Source: Sulfuritalea sp. (lineage in GTDB: Bacteria; Pseudomonadota; Gammaproteobacteria; Burkholderiales; Rhodocyclaceae). From it: a stretch of DNA of 64,000 nucleotides. Shown in pieces: positions 11,676 through 19,718 of this stretch (positions are counted from its first letter, which is position 1; the number at the start of each line of letters is the position of its first letter). Below the pieces are notes generated by a model. It had not been told where the DNA came from. It saw only the letters and a program-made list of their open reading frames with translations, and did not search any database. Location of the stretch: the NCBI GenBank assembly GCA_023700805.1, contig JAMPYF010000015.1, positions 30,314 to 94,313 on the forward strand, written 5' to 3'. The position numbers were made by a program, and so were the translations under genes.

Positions 11676-12212
11676 ATGACTTTTTCCTCCAAGCTGCAAA
11701 CCCTGCTTCCCAAGAAACGCTGGCAACGCCTTCTCCTCGAAGCCGCGCTGTTCATCGCCGTGATTCTCGGCGCCCAGTATTGGCAGACGCGCGATCTGCC
11801 CGTAGGTGCGGCGCCGCCGCTCGATGGCGTGCTCAGCGACGGCAGTTCTGCAAGAGTTGGCGCTGGCGACACGGCGGCGCCGACGCTGGTCGCGTTCTGG
11901 GCGACCTGGTGTCCGGTGTGTGCGGCGGAGGAGGGCAACATCGTGGCCGTGGCGAAGGATCATCGCGTGATCTCGGTGGCGATGCAGTCGGGCGATGCGG
12001 CGACGGTGGCCAAGCATTTGCAGGAGCGCGGCATCGGCCTGCCGGTGCTGGTCGATGCGGACGGTCGCCACGCGGCGAACTGGCGGGTGAGCGGGGTGCC
12101 GACGCATTTCGTGGTCGATGCGGCCGGCAATGTGCGCTTTCGCGTGGTCGGCTATGCGACGACCTGGGGCCTCAAGGCGCGGCTGTGGTGGGCGGAGACT
12201 TTCCCGGCGTGA
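11676..12212 (+). CDS. Membrane-anchored thioredoxin-like protein
   Basis: 178 residues: a cytoplasmic N-terminus, one membrane anchor (about residues 18-34), then a periplasmic TlpA/ScsD-type thioredoxin domain with the redox motif WCPVC (Cys79, Cys82) and the cis-proline loop VSGVPTHFVVD. A disulfide reductase or oxidoreductase acting outside the membrane is likely. Residues 60-67 (RVGAGDTA), joining the anchor linker to the fold, are encoded by a copy of the dispersed repeat. The stop overlaps the GTG start of the following transporter gene. Confidence 0.85.
   Translation: MTFSSKLQTLLPKKRWQRLLLEAALFIAVILGAQYWQTRDLPVGAAPPLDGVLSDGSSARVGAGDTAAPTLVAFWATWCPVCAAEEGNIVAVAKDHRVISVAMQSGDAATVAKHLQERGIGLPVLVDADGRHAANWRVSGVPTHFVVDAAGNVRFRVVGYATTWGLKARLWWAETFPA
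11855..11876 (+). repeat. 24-bp dispersed repeat, copy C
   Basis: AGTTGGCGCTGGCGACACGG plus CG, a full match to the consensus core. It lies in the thioredoxin-like gene and is read VGAGDTA. Confidence 0.8.
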
Positions 12213-13495
12213 GCGATCTGAAAATCTTTCCACCCGCGGGTCTGGCGTGGTCGGTCTGGGGCCTCGGCGCGCTGCTCTACCTGATCGGCTTCTACCTGCG
12301 CGTGGCGCCGGCGGTGATCACCGACCAGTTGATGGTCGAGTTCGCCATCAGCGGCGCTGCGCTGGGCAATCTCTCGGCCTTCTATTTCTATTCCTACGTG
12401 GCGATGCAGATCCCGACCGGGATGATGGCCGACCGTTGGGGCCCGCGCCGCCTGCTGACGGCCGGGGCAGGCGTGGCGGCACTGGGCACGGCGCTGTTCG
12501 CTTTCGCGCCGACGATCTTCTGGGCCAGCATGGGGCGGCTCTTGATCGGCGCCTCGGTGGCGGTGGCTTTCGTCTCGATGCTGAAGCTCGCCAGCCACTG
12601 GTTCGCGCCGAAGCAGTACGCACTGGCTTCGGGCATGGCGCTCTTGATGGGCGTGGTCGGTGGCGTGGTGGCCGGCGTGCCGCTGCGCTTCCTGGTCGAG
12701 ACCTTCGGCTGGCGTCCGGTGATGGGCGTTTCGGCGGCGCTGACCGCGCTGCTGTGCATCGCCACCTGGCTGCGCGTGCGCGACGACCCGGCCGAGCGCG
12801 GCTATGCCAGCCACTTCCAGGGCGTGCATGGTGCGCACGGTTCGGGCTCGCTGCTGCGCGGATTGGTGGACGTGCTGTCCTACCGCAACATCTGGATCCT
12901 GACGGCGGTGCCGATCGGCTTTTCCGGCGCAGTGCTGACTTTCGCCGGACTCTGGGGCGTGCCCTTCCTCAGGCAGGTGCATGGCCTGGACCCCAAGGCC
13001 GCCGCGGCGATCACTTCTATCCTGCTGATCGCGTGGGCGCTGGGCGGGCCCATGCTGGGCAGCTGGTCGGAACGCATGGGCAAGAGGAAACCGCTCTACC
13101 TGATCGCCTCGGGCGTGGCACTGCTGGGCTGGGTGGCGATCATCTTCCTGCCGCTGCCCTTGTGGGCGCTGGTGCTGCTGCTGATTCCGACCGGCTTCGC
13201 CTCGGGCAACATCATCATCGGCTTTGCCTGGGCCAAGGAATCGGTGCCGCTGCGGCTGGTCGGCACGGCCTCGGGCTTCTGCAACATGGGGCCGCTGCTG
13301 GGCGGCATGCTGCTGCAGCCGGCGGTGGGCTGGATGCTCGACCGGCGCTGGGACGGCACGCTGGCCGCCGGCGTGCGGCTGTACGACGCCGCCGCCTATC
13401 AGGCCGGCTTTGCCTTGCTGGTGGCGGCGATGGTCGTCGCCGGCATCATCCTGACCTTCGCCCGCGAGAGCCATTGCAGGCAAATGCACGAATGA
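12209..13495 (+). CDS. MFS transporter
   Basis: 428 residues with about twelve hydrophobic segments. The MFS signature between TM2 and TM3 is MMADRWGPRRLLTAG, with the matching cytoplasmic loop SWSERMGKRKPLY between TM8 and TM9. Substrate is unknown; the family is the nitrate/sugar-phosphate-like or anion:cation symporter side of MFS by general look. It starts at GTG 12209, overlapping the previous stop (GTGA), and ends overlapping the next gene (ATGA), so the three genes form one translationally coupled unit. Confidence 0.85.
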   Translation: MSDLKIFPPAGLAWSVWGLGALLYLIGFYLRVAPAVITDQLMVEFAISGAALGNLSAFYFYSYVAMQIPTGMMADRWGPRRLLTAGAGVAALGTALFAFAPTIFWASMGRLLIGASVAVAFVSMLKLASHWFAPKQYALASGMALLMGVVGGVVAGVPLRFLVETFGWRPVMGVSAALTALLCIATWLRVRDDPAERGYASHFQGVHGAHGSGSLLRGLVDVLSYRNIWILTAVPIGFSGAVLTFAGLWGVPFLRQVHGLDPKAAAAITSILLIAWALGGPMLGSWSERMGKRKPLYLIASGVALLGWVAIIFLPLPLWALVLLLIPTGFASGNIIIGFAWAKESVPLRLVGTASGFCNMGPLLGGMLLQPAVGWMLDRRWDGTLAAGVRLYDAAAYQAGFALLVAAMVVAGIILTFARESHCRQMHE

Positions 13496-14274
13496 CCATG
13501 AACCCGGACATCCTCTGCGAACGCGACGGCAGCATTGCTACCGTCACCCTGTTCAATCCCGACAAGCTCAATGCGCTGAATGCCGCGATGTGGCGCAAGC
13601 TGCGCGCGACCATGGTCGAACTGGCGGCCGACGAGTCGCTGCGCTGCGTGATCCTGCGCGGCGAAGGCCTGGTCTTCGCCGCCGGCGGCGACCTCGAGGA
13701 GTTCCGCAGCGCACGCGCCAGCGTCGATCTGGCGTTGGCCTATCACGAGGCCGTGGGCGAGGCGCTGGCCGCGATCGAAACCTGTCCGCAGCCGACGGTC
13801 GCCGCGATCCTCGGCCCCTGCGTCGGCGGCGGCCTGGAAATCGCCTGCGCCTGCGACCTGCGCATCGCCGGCGCCGGGGCGAAGTTCGGCGCACCGATCA
13901 TGAAGCTGGGCTTCTCCATGTACCCCGGCGAACTGGCGGGTTTGCTGCGGCTGGCCGGCCCGGCCGTGGCCAAGGAAATCCTGCTCGAAGGGCGGCTGCT
14001 GAACGCCGCCGAGGCTTATGCCAAGGGCCTGCTGACACGCGTGGTGGCCGACGACGCGGTGCTGGCCGAAGCCGCGGCCACGGCGGCGCGCATCGCCGCC
14101 GGGGCGCCGCTGGTGGCACGCCGGCACAAGCAGTGGATCGCGCGGCTGCTCGAAGGCCGGCCGCTGAGCCTGGAGGAGAAACGCGCTTCCTTCGACTTCC
14201 TCGCCACCGGGGATTACGCGGAAGGCCTCGCGGCATTTCTCGAAAAGCGTCCGCCGCGCTTCACCGGGCGCTGA
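13492..14274 (+). CDS. Enoyl-CoA hydratase/isomerase family protein
   Basis: 260 residues of the crotonase fold. The oxyanion-hole segments are GEGLVFAAGGDLEEF (about residues 61-75) and the conserved ILGPCVGGGLEIACACDLRIAG. The usual second catalytic Glu region reads APIMKLGFSMYPGELAGLLRLAG, so the exact chemistry (hydratase, isomerase or other) is uncertain. ATG at 13492 overlaps the transporter stop; a second in-frame ATG is two codons later. Confidence 0.88.
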   Translation: MTMNPDILCERDGSIATVTLFNPDKLNALNAAMWRKLRATMVELAADESLRCVILRGEGLVFAAGGDLEEFRSARASVDLALAYHEAVGEALAAIETCPQPTVAAILGPCVGGGLEIACACDLRIAGAGAKFGAPIMKLGFSMYPGELAGLLRLAGPAVAKEILLEGRLLNAAEAYAKGLLTRVVADDAVLAEAAATAARIAAGAPLVARRHKQWIARLLEGRPLSLEEKRASFDFLATGDYAEGLAAFLEKRPPRFTGR

Positions 14275-14278
14275 GTCC

Positions 14279-14932
14279 TCAGCGCCGGCTCGCCGCCAGC
14301 GCCTCGTCGATCAAGTCTTTCAGCGGCTCGATGCCGAAGCGCGGCAGCGGCTTGCCGTTCACGAAATACTCGGGCGTCTTGGTGACCTTCAGCGTCTGCG
14401 CGTCGAGCAGGTCCTGCTCGATGACGCCGGCGATTTCGGGCGCGGCCATGTCGCTACGCAACTTCTGCAGGTCGAGGCCGGCCGCTTCCAGGTGCGGCCA
14501 GATCCGCGCCACCTGAGCAGAATGGTTCTGTACCCAGTCGTCCTGGCGTGCCAGCAGCATCTCCAGCGCCTGCCAGAACTTGCCCTGCTTGCGCGCGGCT
14601 TCGAGCGCCGCGACGACCTGGTCGGAGCCCTTGTGGAAAGGCGCGTAGCGCAGCACCAGGCGGATTCGTCCGGGGTTCGCCGCCATGATCTGCTTGACCA
14701 GCGGATAGAAGGCCGCGCAGGTTTCGCAGGCGGGGTCGAGGAACTCGACGATGACCACCGGCGCCTCGGCCGGGCCCAGGGTCGGCGAGTGCATGCGCAC
14801 CAGCGCCGCGTTGTTCGCCGCGGCGAACTGGCCGGCCTGTTGCTCCTTCTCGACGTTGTAGAGCAGCGCGGCGACGATGAAGCCCAGCAGCAGGAGTACC
14901 ACGGCAATCACGAACAAGGTCTTCTGTTTCAT
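14279..14932 (-). CDS. DsbA-family thiol:disulfide oxidoreductase
   Basis: 217 residues: a membrane anchor or uncleaved signal (about residues 5-25), then a thioredoxin/DsbA fold with the active site DPACETC (Cys69, Cys72) and the cis-proline loop VTKTPEYFVNG. The FLDPACETCAAFYP context is typical of DsbA-like proteins paired with a private DsbB. It overlaps the dsbB gene by four bases (ATGA), so the two should act as an oxidase pair that introduces disulfides in the periplasm. Confidence 0.88.
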   Translation of the reverse strand: MKQKTLFVIAVVLLLLGFIVAALLYNVEKEQQAGQFAAANNAALVRMHSPTLGPAEAPVVIVEFLDPACETCAAFYPLVKQIMAANPGRIRLVLRYAPFHKGSDQVVAALEAARKQGKFWQALEMLLARQDDWVQNHSAQVARIWPHLEAAGLDLQKLRSDMAAPEIAGVIEQDLLDAQTLKVTKTPEYFVNGKPLPRFGIEPLKDLIDEALAASRR

Positions 14933-15381
14933 TTACGGCTCCGCAGATGCGCCGCGACCAGCAGCGCGATGATGGTGGAAAAAGCCAGCGCCGAAAGCAG
15001 CGGGATGGTGAGGAAACCGAACCATTCGATCACGGTTTCCGAACAGGGCACGCCCTGGGTGCAGGGCTTGATGCTTTCCGGAACCACGCCGGCGACCAGC
15101 AGCAGGTGGAAGACCGCCACCAGCCCGCCGGGCAGCGCCAGCGCCAGCCCGTAGCGGACCACCCTGGGGTCGAGCGGGAACAGGCCGAGCGGCAGGATCA
15201 GCACCAGCGGAAACATGAATATGCGCTGGTACCAGCACAGCACGCAGGGCGGCAGTTGCATGACCTCGCCGAAAAACAGCGCACCCAGGGTCGCTGCCGC
15301 GGCGATCAGCCAGGCGCCGAAGATCGGCATCCAGGCGGCGGCCGCCGCGTCGCCGGGCGCTACGGACCGGGCGCCGTTCAT
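14929..15381 (-). CDS. dsbB: Disulfide bond formation protein B
   Basis: 150 residues with four membrane segments. Both cysteine pairs of DsbB are present: CVLCWYQR after the first helix pair and CTQGVPC in the second periplasmic loop. The protein reoxidises a DsbA partner and passes electrons to quinone. Its start overlaps the stop of the upstream gene and its stop overlaps the DsbA-like gene, placing all three in one operon. Confidence 0.92.
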   Translation of the reverse strand: MNGARSVAPGDAAAAAWMPIFGAWLIAAAATLGALFFGEVMQLPPCVLCWYQRIFMFPLVLILPLGLFPLDPRVVRYGLALALPGGLVAVFHLLLVAGVVPESIKPCTQGVPCSETVIEWFGFLTIPLLSALAFSTIIALLVAAHLRSRK

Positions 15382-16109
15382 CGCGGCAGGACCTGCGTCA
15401 GCTGCGGCGCGGCGAGCGCGGGGTCGAAAGTTGGCGCTGGCAGCACGGCGGGAAATTCGACGCTGTCGAGCTTGGTGGTGCCGGTGTACTGGTCCATCGC
15501 GAAATGCCTTTCGGTCATGGCCACGCGGCGGCCGTCGACGCTGCGGTAGTTCTCGTAGCCGGTGGCGAACTCCATCGAGGCCCGGTTGAGGGTCAGAATT
15601 CCGCGCGAGCGCAGGATCAGCCGGGTTTCCGCATCGATTTCGACGATCAGCTTGATGCCTTCCTGCACCGGCCATTCGAGGATCCTGAGCGGTCTGCCCT
15701 GGCTGCTCCTGCCGGCGCCGAGATCGACCACGCGCTGGGCGTTTTGCTGCAGCCGCCAGGGCAGCGCCATGCGCGCCGCCTGCAGCAGCAGCGCGCCGTG
15801 AAACGCCGTGCTGGCGGGCTGTCCCTGCTGCCAGGCCTCGGCGCCGCGCAGCAGGCGCGATTCCGCGGTGCCGGGGTAGGCGATCTCGATGCGGAAGCGG
15901 TCGGGCGCCTGCCACCAGCGTTCCATCGGCCCGATGCCGCGGCGCAGGGATTCGGTCGTGCCGCGCTCGTGGATCGCCGCCGGCGCCGCGCCGCCGCCGT
16001 GCGCGGCGACCACTTCGGCCAGCAAGGCGCCGACGTCGGCCAGCGCCGGCGCCGCCAGCGCCAGCCAGGCCAGGCCGACGGCCACAATCCTGATTGCATA
16101 GTCCTTCAT
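15378..16109 (-). CDS. Exported protein of unknown function
   Basis: 243 residues with a signal peptide ending around ALADVGALLAE (residue 29). The mature part (RWWQAPDRFRIEIAYPGTAESRLLRGAEAWQQG) has the alternating strands and Trp/Arg-rich pattern seen in LolA/outer-membrane lipoprotein sorting-like folds, but identity is too weak for a name. AGGAG precedes the ATG at 16109. It is coupled to dsbB by ATGA, so it may be a client or helper of that disulfide system even though it has no cysteine. Residues about 221-228 (VLPAPTFD) come from the dispersed repeat read antisense. Confidence 0.6.
   Translation of the reverse strand: MKDYAIRIVAVGLAWLALAAPALADVGALLAEVVAAHGGGAAPAAIHERGTTESLRRGIGPMERWWQAPDRFRIEIAYPGTAESRLLRGAEAWQQGQPASTAFHGALLLQAARMALPWRLQQNAQRVVDLGAGRSSQGRPLRILEWPVQEGIKLIVEIDAETRLILRSRGILTLNRASMEFATGYENYRSVDGRRVAMTERHFAMDQYTGTTKLDSVEFPAVLPAPTFDPALAAPQLTQVLPR
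15427..15450 (+). repeat. 24-bp dispersed repeat, copy D
   Basis: Matches the consensus except GGCAGCAC for GGCGACAC. It lies antisense inside the exported-protein gene, near its 3' end, and is read there AVLPAPTF. Confidence 0.75.
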
Positions 16110-16149
16110 GTTTGCTCCTGTGTCCGCCACGGCGCCGCATCGGCCCGTT

Positions 16150-16623
16150 TCAGGAATCCAGCCGGCCCTTTTGCTCCGGCCGCGGATTCGGCTGGTTCGG
16201 CAGATTCGGCGGGGGCGCTGTCTTGGGCGCCAGATTGACCTTGGCGCCGCCCAGGCTCTTGGTGATCTCGACCACGCCGGACAGTATCCGGTCCTCGGGA
16301 TTCTTCTGGCAGTAGCTGTCGAGCAGCGGGATCAGCACGTTGACATTGGCCACCACCGGGCTGGCGGCGCCGCCGCCGGTGCGCGCATACACGTTGTGGC
16401 CGGCGATGAAGCCCTGCGTCCACTCCAGCGCCATCGCGCGCGATTCGCCGTTGCGCGCTTCCTTCCACTGCTGCCATTCGCTGCATTTGCGGATGCCCAT
16501 GCCCGAGAGCTTGACGTCCCGGGTCTGCGCCAGGGCGCTGCCGGCCAGCAGCAGGGCGCTGCCGGCCAGCAGCAGGGCGAGGGCGGGAAGCAGCAGGGCG
16601 GCGGGGGGGCGATGGCGGGACAT
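16150..16623 (-). CDS. Small exported protein, Rap1a/Tai- or HdeA-like
   Basis: 157 residues. A long leucine/alanine signal peptide contains an exact 21-bp tandem duplication (LLLAGSA twice). The mature part has two cysteines in the pattern KCSEWQQW...WTQGFIAGHN...LLDSYCQKNPEDRI, reminiscent of the Rap1a/Tai immunity-protein and HdeA-like helical folds, whose C...GFI.G...YC..NP spacing is similar. No toxin partner is visible next to it. Proline-rich tail (PPPNLPNQPNPRPEQ). Confidence 0.55.
   Translation of the reverse strand: MSRHRPPAALLLPALALLLAGSALLLAGSALAQTRDVKLSGMGIRKCSEWQQWKEARNGESRAMALEWTQGFIAGHNVYARTGGGAASPVVANVNVLIPLLDSYCQKNPEDRILSGVVEITKSLGGAKVNLAPKTAPPPNLPNQPNPRPEQKGRLDS
16531..16572. 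repeat. 21-bp tandem duplication in a signal peptide
   Basis: The unit CAGGGCGCTGCCGGCCAGCA plus G occurs twice in direct succession (16531-16551 and 16552-16572) and a third time in part. It adds seven residues to the signal-peptide core of the gene at 16150-16623. Confidence 0.85.
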
Positions 16624-16672
16624 GGCGGGAGCGGGAGCGGGGGCAGCCGATATCCTAGCAGCTTGCCGTCGT

Positions 16673-17782
16673 TCAGCCGACGAGTTGGGCGGCAACCTCG
16701 TCGGCCAGCGCCAGGCAGGCGGTGAGGCCCGGCGATTCGATGCCGTAGAGGCAGACCAGTCCGCGCACGCCGTGTTCGGCCGGGCCGGAGACCAGGAAGT
16801 CGCAGGCCGCTGCGCCCGGCGCGTGGGGTTTCGGGCGGATCCCGGCATAGGCCGGCAGCAGCGCGCCGTCGGGCAAAAGCGGCCAGTAGCGGCGCACCTC
16901 GGCGTAGAAGGTGTCGGCGCGTTCGGGCGCCACCGTGTAGTCGATGCGGTCCACCCATTCCACGTCGGGACCGAAGCGCGCCTGGCCGCCGAGGTCCAGT
17001 GTCAGGTGCACGCCGAGTCCGGCGGCTTCCGGCACCGGATAGATCAGGTGCGAGAAGGGCGCCGCCCCGGCCAGCGCGTAGTAGTTGCCCTTGGCATAGG
17101 ACAGCGGCGGCACCGATGCCGGCGCCAGGCCGCGCAGGCATCGGGCCACGCCCTGGGCGCCGAGCCCGGCGCAATTCACCACGCTCGTCGCCTGCAGCTG
17201 CATGGCGGCGCCCGCGGCGCCGCCGATGTCGAGCACGATGCCGTCGGCGAGGATCGCGCCGCCCAACACCGGGCTGTGCAGCGCGAGCACCGCGCCGTCG
17301 CGCTCGGCGTCGCCGAGCAGGGACAGCATCAGGGCGTGGCTGTCGATGATGCCGGTCGAGGGCGAGAGCAATGCGGCCGTGCATTCGAGCGCCGGTTCCA
17401 GCGCGCGCGCCGCATCGCGCGACAGCAACTGCAGGTCGTCCACGCCATTGGCCGCGGCGCCCGCCGCGATGCGGCCGAGCTGCTCGCGCTGCGCCGCGCT
17501 GGCGGCGACGATCAGCTTGCCGCAGCGGCGGTGCGCTATGCCGCGCTCTGCGCAGTAGGCGTAGAGCCTGCGGCGGCCGGCGACGCAGAGCCGGGCCTTG
17601 AGCGAGCCGGCCGGATAGTAGATGCCGGCATGGATCACTTCGCTGTTGCGCGCGCTGATGCCGCTGCCGAACGCGCCCTCGGCTTCGAGCAGCAGCACTT
17701 CGCGGCCCTGCGCGGCGAGTTTGCGCGCCACGGCGAGGCCGATGACGCCGGCGCCGATGATGGCGCAATCGATTTTTTCCAT
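16673..17782 (-). CDS. FAD-dependent oxidase, L-2-hydroxyglutarate oxidase-like
   Basis: 369 residues of the DAO superfamily. The dinucleotide-binding start is [30 protein letters not shown], followed by [25 protein letters not shown], which is a signature of LhgO/L-2-hydroxyglutarate dehydrogenase-like enzymes, and a C-terminal [18 protein letters not shown] for FAD binding. The likely reaction is oxidation of an L-2-hydroxy acid. It is monocistronic by spacing, with the DsrE-like gene divergent. Confidence 0.85.
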   Translation of the reverse strand: MEKIDCAIIGAGVIGLAVARKLAAQGREVLLLEAEGAFGSGISARNSEVIHAGIYYPAGSLKARLCVAGRRRLYAYCAERGIAHRRCGKLIVAASAAQREQLGRIAAGAAANGVDDLQLLSRDAARALEPALECTAALLSPSTGIIDSHALMLSLLGDAERDGAVLALHSPVLGGAILADGIVLDIGGAAGAAMQLQATSVVNCAGLGAQGVARCLRGLAPASVPPLSYAKGNYYALAGAAPFSHLIYPVPEAAGLGVHLTLDLGGQARFGPDVEWVDRIDYTVAPERADTFYAEVRRYWPLLPDGALLPAYAGIRPKPHAPGAAACDFLVSGPAEHGVRGLVCLYGIESPGLTACLALADEVAAQLVG

Positions 17783-17852
17783 GGGGATTCTGTGGCAGAG
17801 TAATACCGTTCAAGGATAACCGAACGCTACGCCGCCGATCAGGAGCAAACAC

Positions 17853-18302
17853 ATGCACAGACGATTTTTCGCCATCCTCGGCCTGCTGGTCGGCCTGCTG
17901 TTCGGCCTATTCGCGCTGGCGCCGGCGGCCGGCGCGGCGCCCAAGTCCGCAGGCAAGGCCGGCGCGAAACATCGCGTGGTGTTCCAGGTCAATGAAGACG
18001 ATACGCGCAAGTGGAACACCATCCTGGCCAACATCAACAACGTGCAGGAGGAACTCGGCCGGGTCGAGATCACGGTGGTCGCCATCGGGCCCGGACTGGG
18101 CATGCTCAAGGCCGATGCGCTGACCGCAAACGGGGTGCAGGATGCGATGGCGGCCGGCGTGCGCTTCGTCGCCTGCGGCAACACCATGAAGTCGCTGCAC
18201 CTGAGCAAGGACGACATGATCGACGGCATCGCCTACGCGCGCGCCGGTTACGTCGAAATAATGCGTCTGCAGAAGCTGGGCCATGCCTATCTCCGCCCCT
18301 GA
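17853..18302 (+). CDS. Secreted DsrE-family protein
   Basis: 149 residues with a signal peptide (LLVGLLFGLFALAPAAGAA). The DsrE/F-like fold has the family core HRVVFQVNEDDTRKWNTILANINNVQEELG and the conserved FVACGNTMK with Cys108, the position that binds sulfur in DsrE relatives. It is clearly paralogous to the protein at 29212-29637 and to the C-terminal domain of the anti-sigma factor at 27792-28493. AGGAG lies upstream of the ATG. The last 20 bases overlap the HAD gene. Confidence 0.85.
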   Translation: MHRRFFAILGLLVGLLFGLFALAPAAGAAPKSAGKAGAKHRVVFQVNEDDTRKWNTILANINNVQEELGRVEITVVAIGPGLGMLKADALTANGVQDAMAAGVRFVACGNTMKSLHLSKDDMIDGIAYARAGYVEIMRLQKLGHAYLRP

Positions 18303-18963
18303 GCCGCCGCTGCTCGACTGGTCGCGCATCGACAGCGTCCTGCTCGACATGGACGGCACCCTGCTCGACCTGAACTTCGACAACCATTTCTGGCAGGTCC
18401 ATCTGCCGCAGCGCTATGCCGCGGCACGCGGCCTGCCGCCGGGCAGCGGGCGCGAGGAACTGATGGCGCGCTTTCACGCCCGCGCCGGCACCCTCGACTG
18501 GTATTCGGTGGATTTCTGGGAGACCGAGCTGGAGCTGGACATCATGCGCCTCAAGGAAGAAGTCGCGCACCTGATCGACATCCATCCTCACGTCACGGCC
18601 TTCCTCGATGCCGTGCGCGCCAGCGGCCGGCGCGTGGTGCTGGCGACCAATGCGCATCACAAGAGCGTGACCCTGAAAATGGCGCGCACGGGGCTCAGTC
18701 CGCGCTTCGATGCGATAGTCAGTTCGCATGCGCTGGGCGCGGCCAAGGAGGAGCAGGAGTTCTGGCAGCGCCTGGCCGCAATCGAGCCCTTCGATCCGGC
18801 GCGCACGCTGCTGGTCGACGACAGCCTGCCGGTGCTCGACAGCGCGCGCCGCTACGGCATCGCGCATCTGGTGGCGGTGAAGAAGCCGGACACCCGTCAG
18901 CCGGAAAAGGACACCGGCGACTATCCGGCGATAGACGATTTCTCGCAACTGATGCCGCACTAG
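18283..18963 (+). CDS. HAD-family hydrolase, GMP/IMP nucleotidase-like
   Basis: 226 residues. HAD motifs: I, LLDMDGTLLDLNFDNHFW (catalytic Asp pair); II, ATNAHHKS; III/IV, LVDDSLPVL. The DNHFWQVHLPQRYA stretch after motif I matches the YrfG/GMP-IMP nucleotidase subfamily. It overlaps the DsrE-like gene by 20 bp in another frame, so the two are probably co-transcribed, although no functional link is evident. Confidence 0.85.
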   Translation: MPISAPEPPLLDWSRIDSVLLDMDGTLLDLNFDNHFWQVHLPQRYAAARGLPPGSGREELMARFHARAGTLDWYSVDFWETELELDIMRLKEEVAHLIDIHPHVTAFLDAVRASGRRVVLATNAHHKSVTLKMARTGLSPRFDAIVSSHALGAAKEEQEFWQRLAAIEPFDPARTLLVDDSLPVLDSARRYGIAHLVAVKKPDTRQPEKDTGDYPAIDDFSQLMPH

Positions 18964-19010
18964 CGGTTTGCTGCAGCGCAGCTTGACCATGGCCACCGGG
19001 CCGCTGTATG

Positions 19011-19034
19011 TTGTATACAAAATATCGTATGCAA
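19011..19034. promoter_or_regulatory. GntR-type operator pair
   Basis: TTGTATACAA is a perfect 10-bp palindrome at 19011-19020, followed by the near copy TCGTATGCAA at 19025-19034. Both resemble operators of FadR/VanR-type GntR regulators, and the pair lies 13 bp before the GntR gene. It probably mediates autoregulation of the malonate operon. Confidence 0.6.
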
Positions 19035-19046
19035 AAATAAACACAC

Positions 19047-19718
19047 GTGAAAACAAGGGTAAATCGCTCATCTTTGTCGCAGCAGGCTATCGATTTGCTG
19101 CGCGAGCAGATCTACGACCACCGTCTGACACCGGGCCAGCGGCTGGACGAGGCGGTGCTCGCCGAACAGCTCGGCATCAGCCGCACGCCCTTGCGCGAAG
19201 CGCTCAAGGTGCTCTCGGCCGAAGGCCTGGTGGATCTGCAGCCGCACAGGGGTTGCTTCGTCACCGAACTGACCTTGCGCGACCTCGAAGAGATCTTCCC
19301 CATCATGGCCACGCTCGAAGGTCGCGTCGCCCACGAGGTCGCGGCGAAGCGCACGCCGGCCCAGCTCAAGGCGCTCGATGCGCTGCACGACAAGCTGGAA
19401 CGCCACGCGGCGGCGGGCGACGTGAATCGCTATTACGAAACCAACTATGTCTTTCACGACCAGTTGCAGGAATGCGCGGGCAACCGCTGGCTGCAGATCG
19501 TGATCGGCGACTTGAGAAAACTCCTGAAGCTTTCCCGCCATCACTCGCTGCGCCTGGAAGGCCGGCTGACGGCCTCGCTGGCCGAGCATCGCGCGCTGAT
19601 GCAGGCCCTGCATCGCCAGGACGCCGACGCGGCCGAGCAGGTGATGCGCGGGCATTTGCTGGCGCAGCTCGACGCGCTGCGCGAACTTTCATTGGCCAAC
19701 GAGGTGGTCCATGGTTGA
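19047..19718 (+). CDS. matR: GntR-family regulator of the malonate cluster
   Basis: 223 residues: winged-helix DNA-binding domain (AIDLLREQIYDHRLTPGQRLDEAVLAEQLGISRTPLREALKVLSAEGLVDLQPHRGCFV, about residues 12-70) and an FCD effector domain whose metal/ligand residues include the ETNYVFHD block and the later LAEHRALMQALH. This is the FadR-FCD subclass. It is the first gene of the malonate operon, overlaps the decarboxylase gene by 8 bp, and has a palindromic operator in front. Malonate or malonyl-CoA is the likely effector, by analogy with MatR of rhizobia. Confidence 0.85.
   Translation: MKTRVNRSSLSQQAIDLLREQIYDHRLTPGQRLDEAVLAEQLGISRTPLREALKVLSAEGLVDLQPHRGCFVTELTLRDLEEIFPIMATLEGRVAHEVAAKRTPAQLKALDALHDKLERHAAAGDVNRYYETNYVFHDQLQECAGNRWLQIVIGDLRKLLKLSRHHSLRLEGRLTASLAEHRALMQALHRQDADAAEQVMRGHLLAQLDALRELSLANEVVHG

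Noticed and set aside
12118..14274. Very long in-frame ORF that covers the MFS gene in another frame
   Set aside because: Only its last 260 residues (from 13492) are the enoyl-CoA hydratase; the earlier part is a shadow of the transporter.
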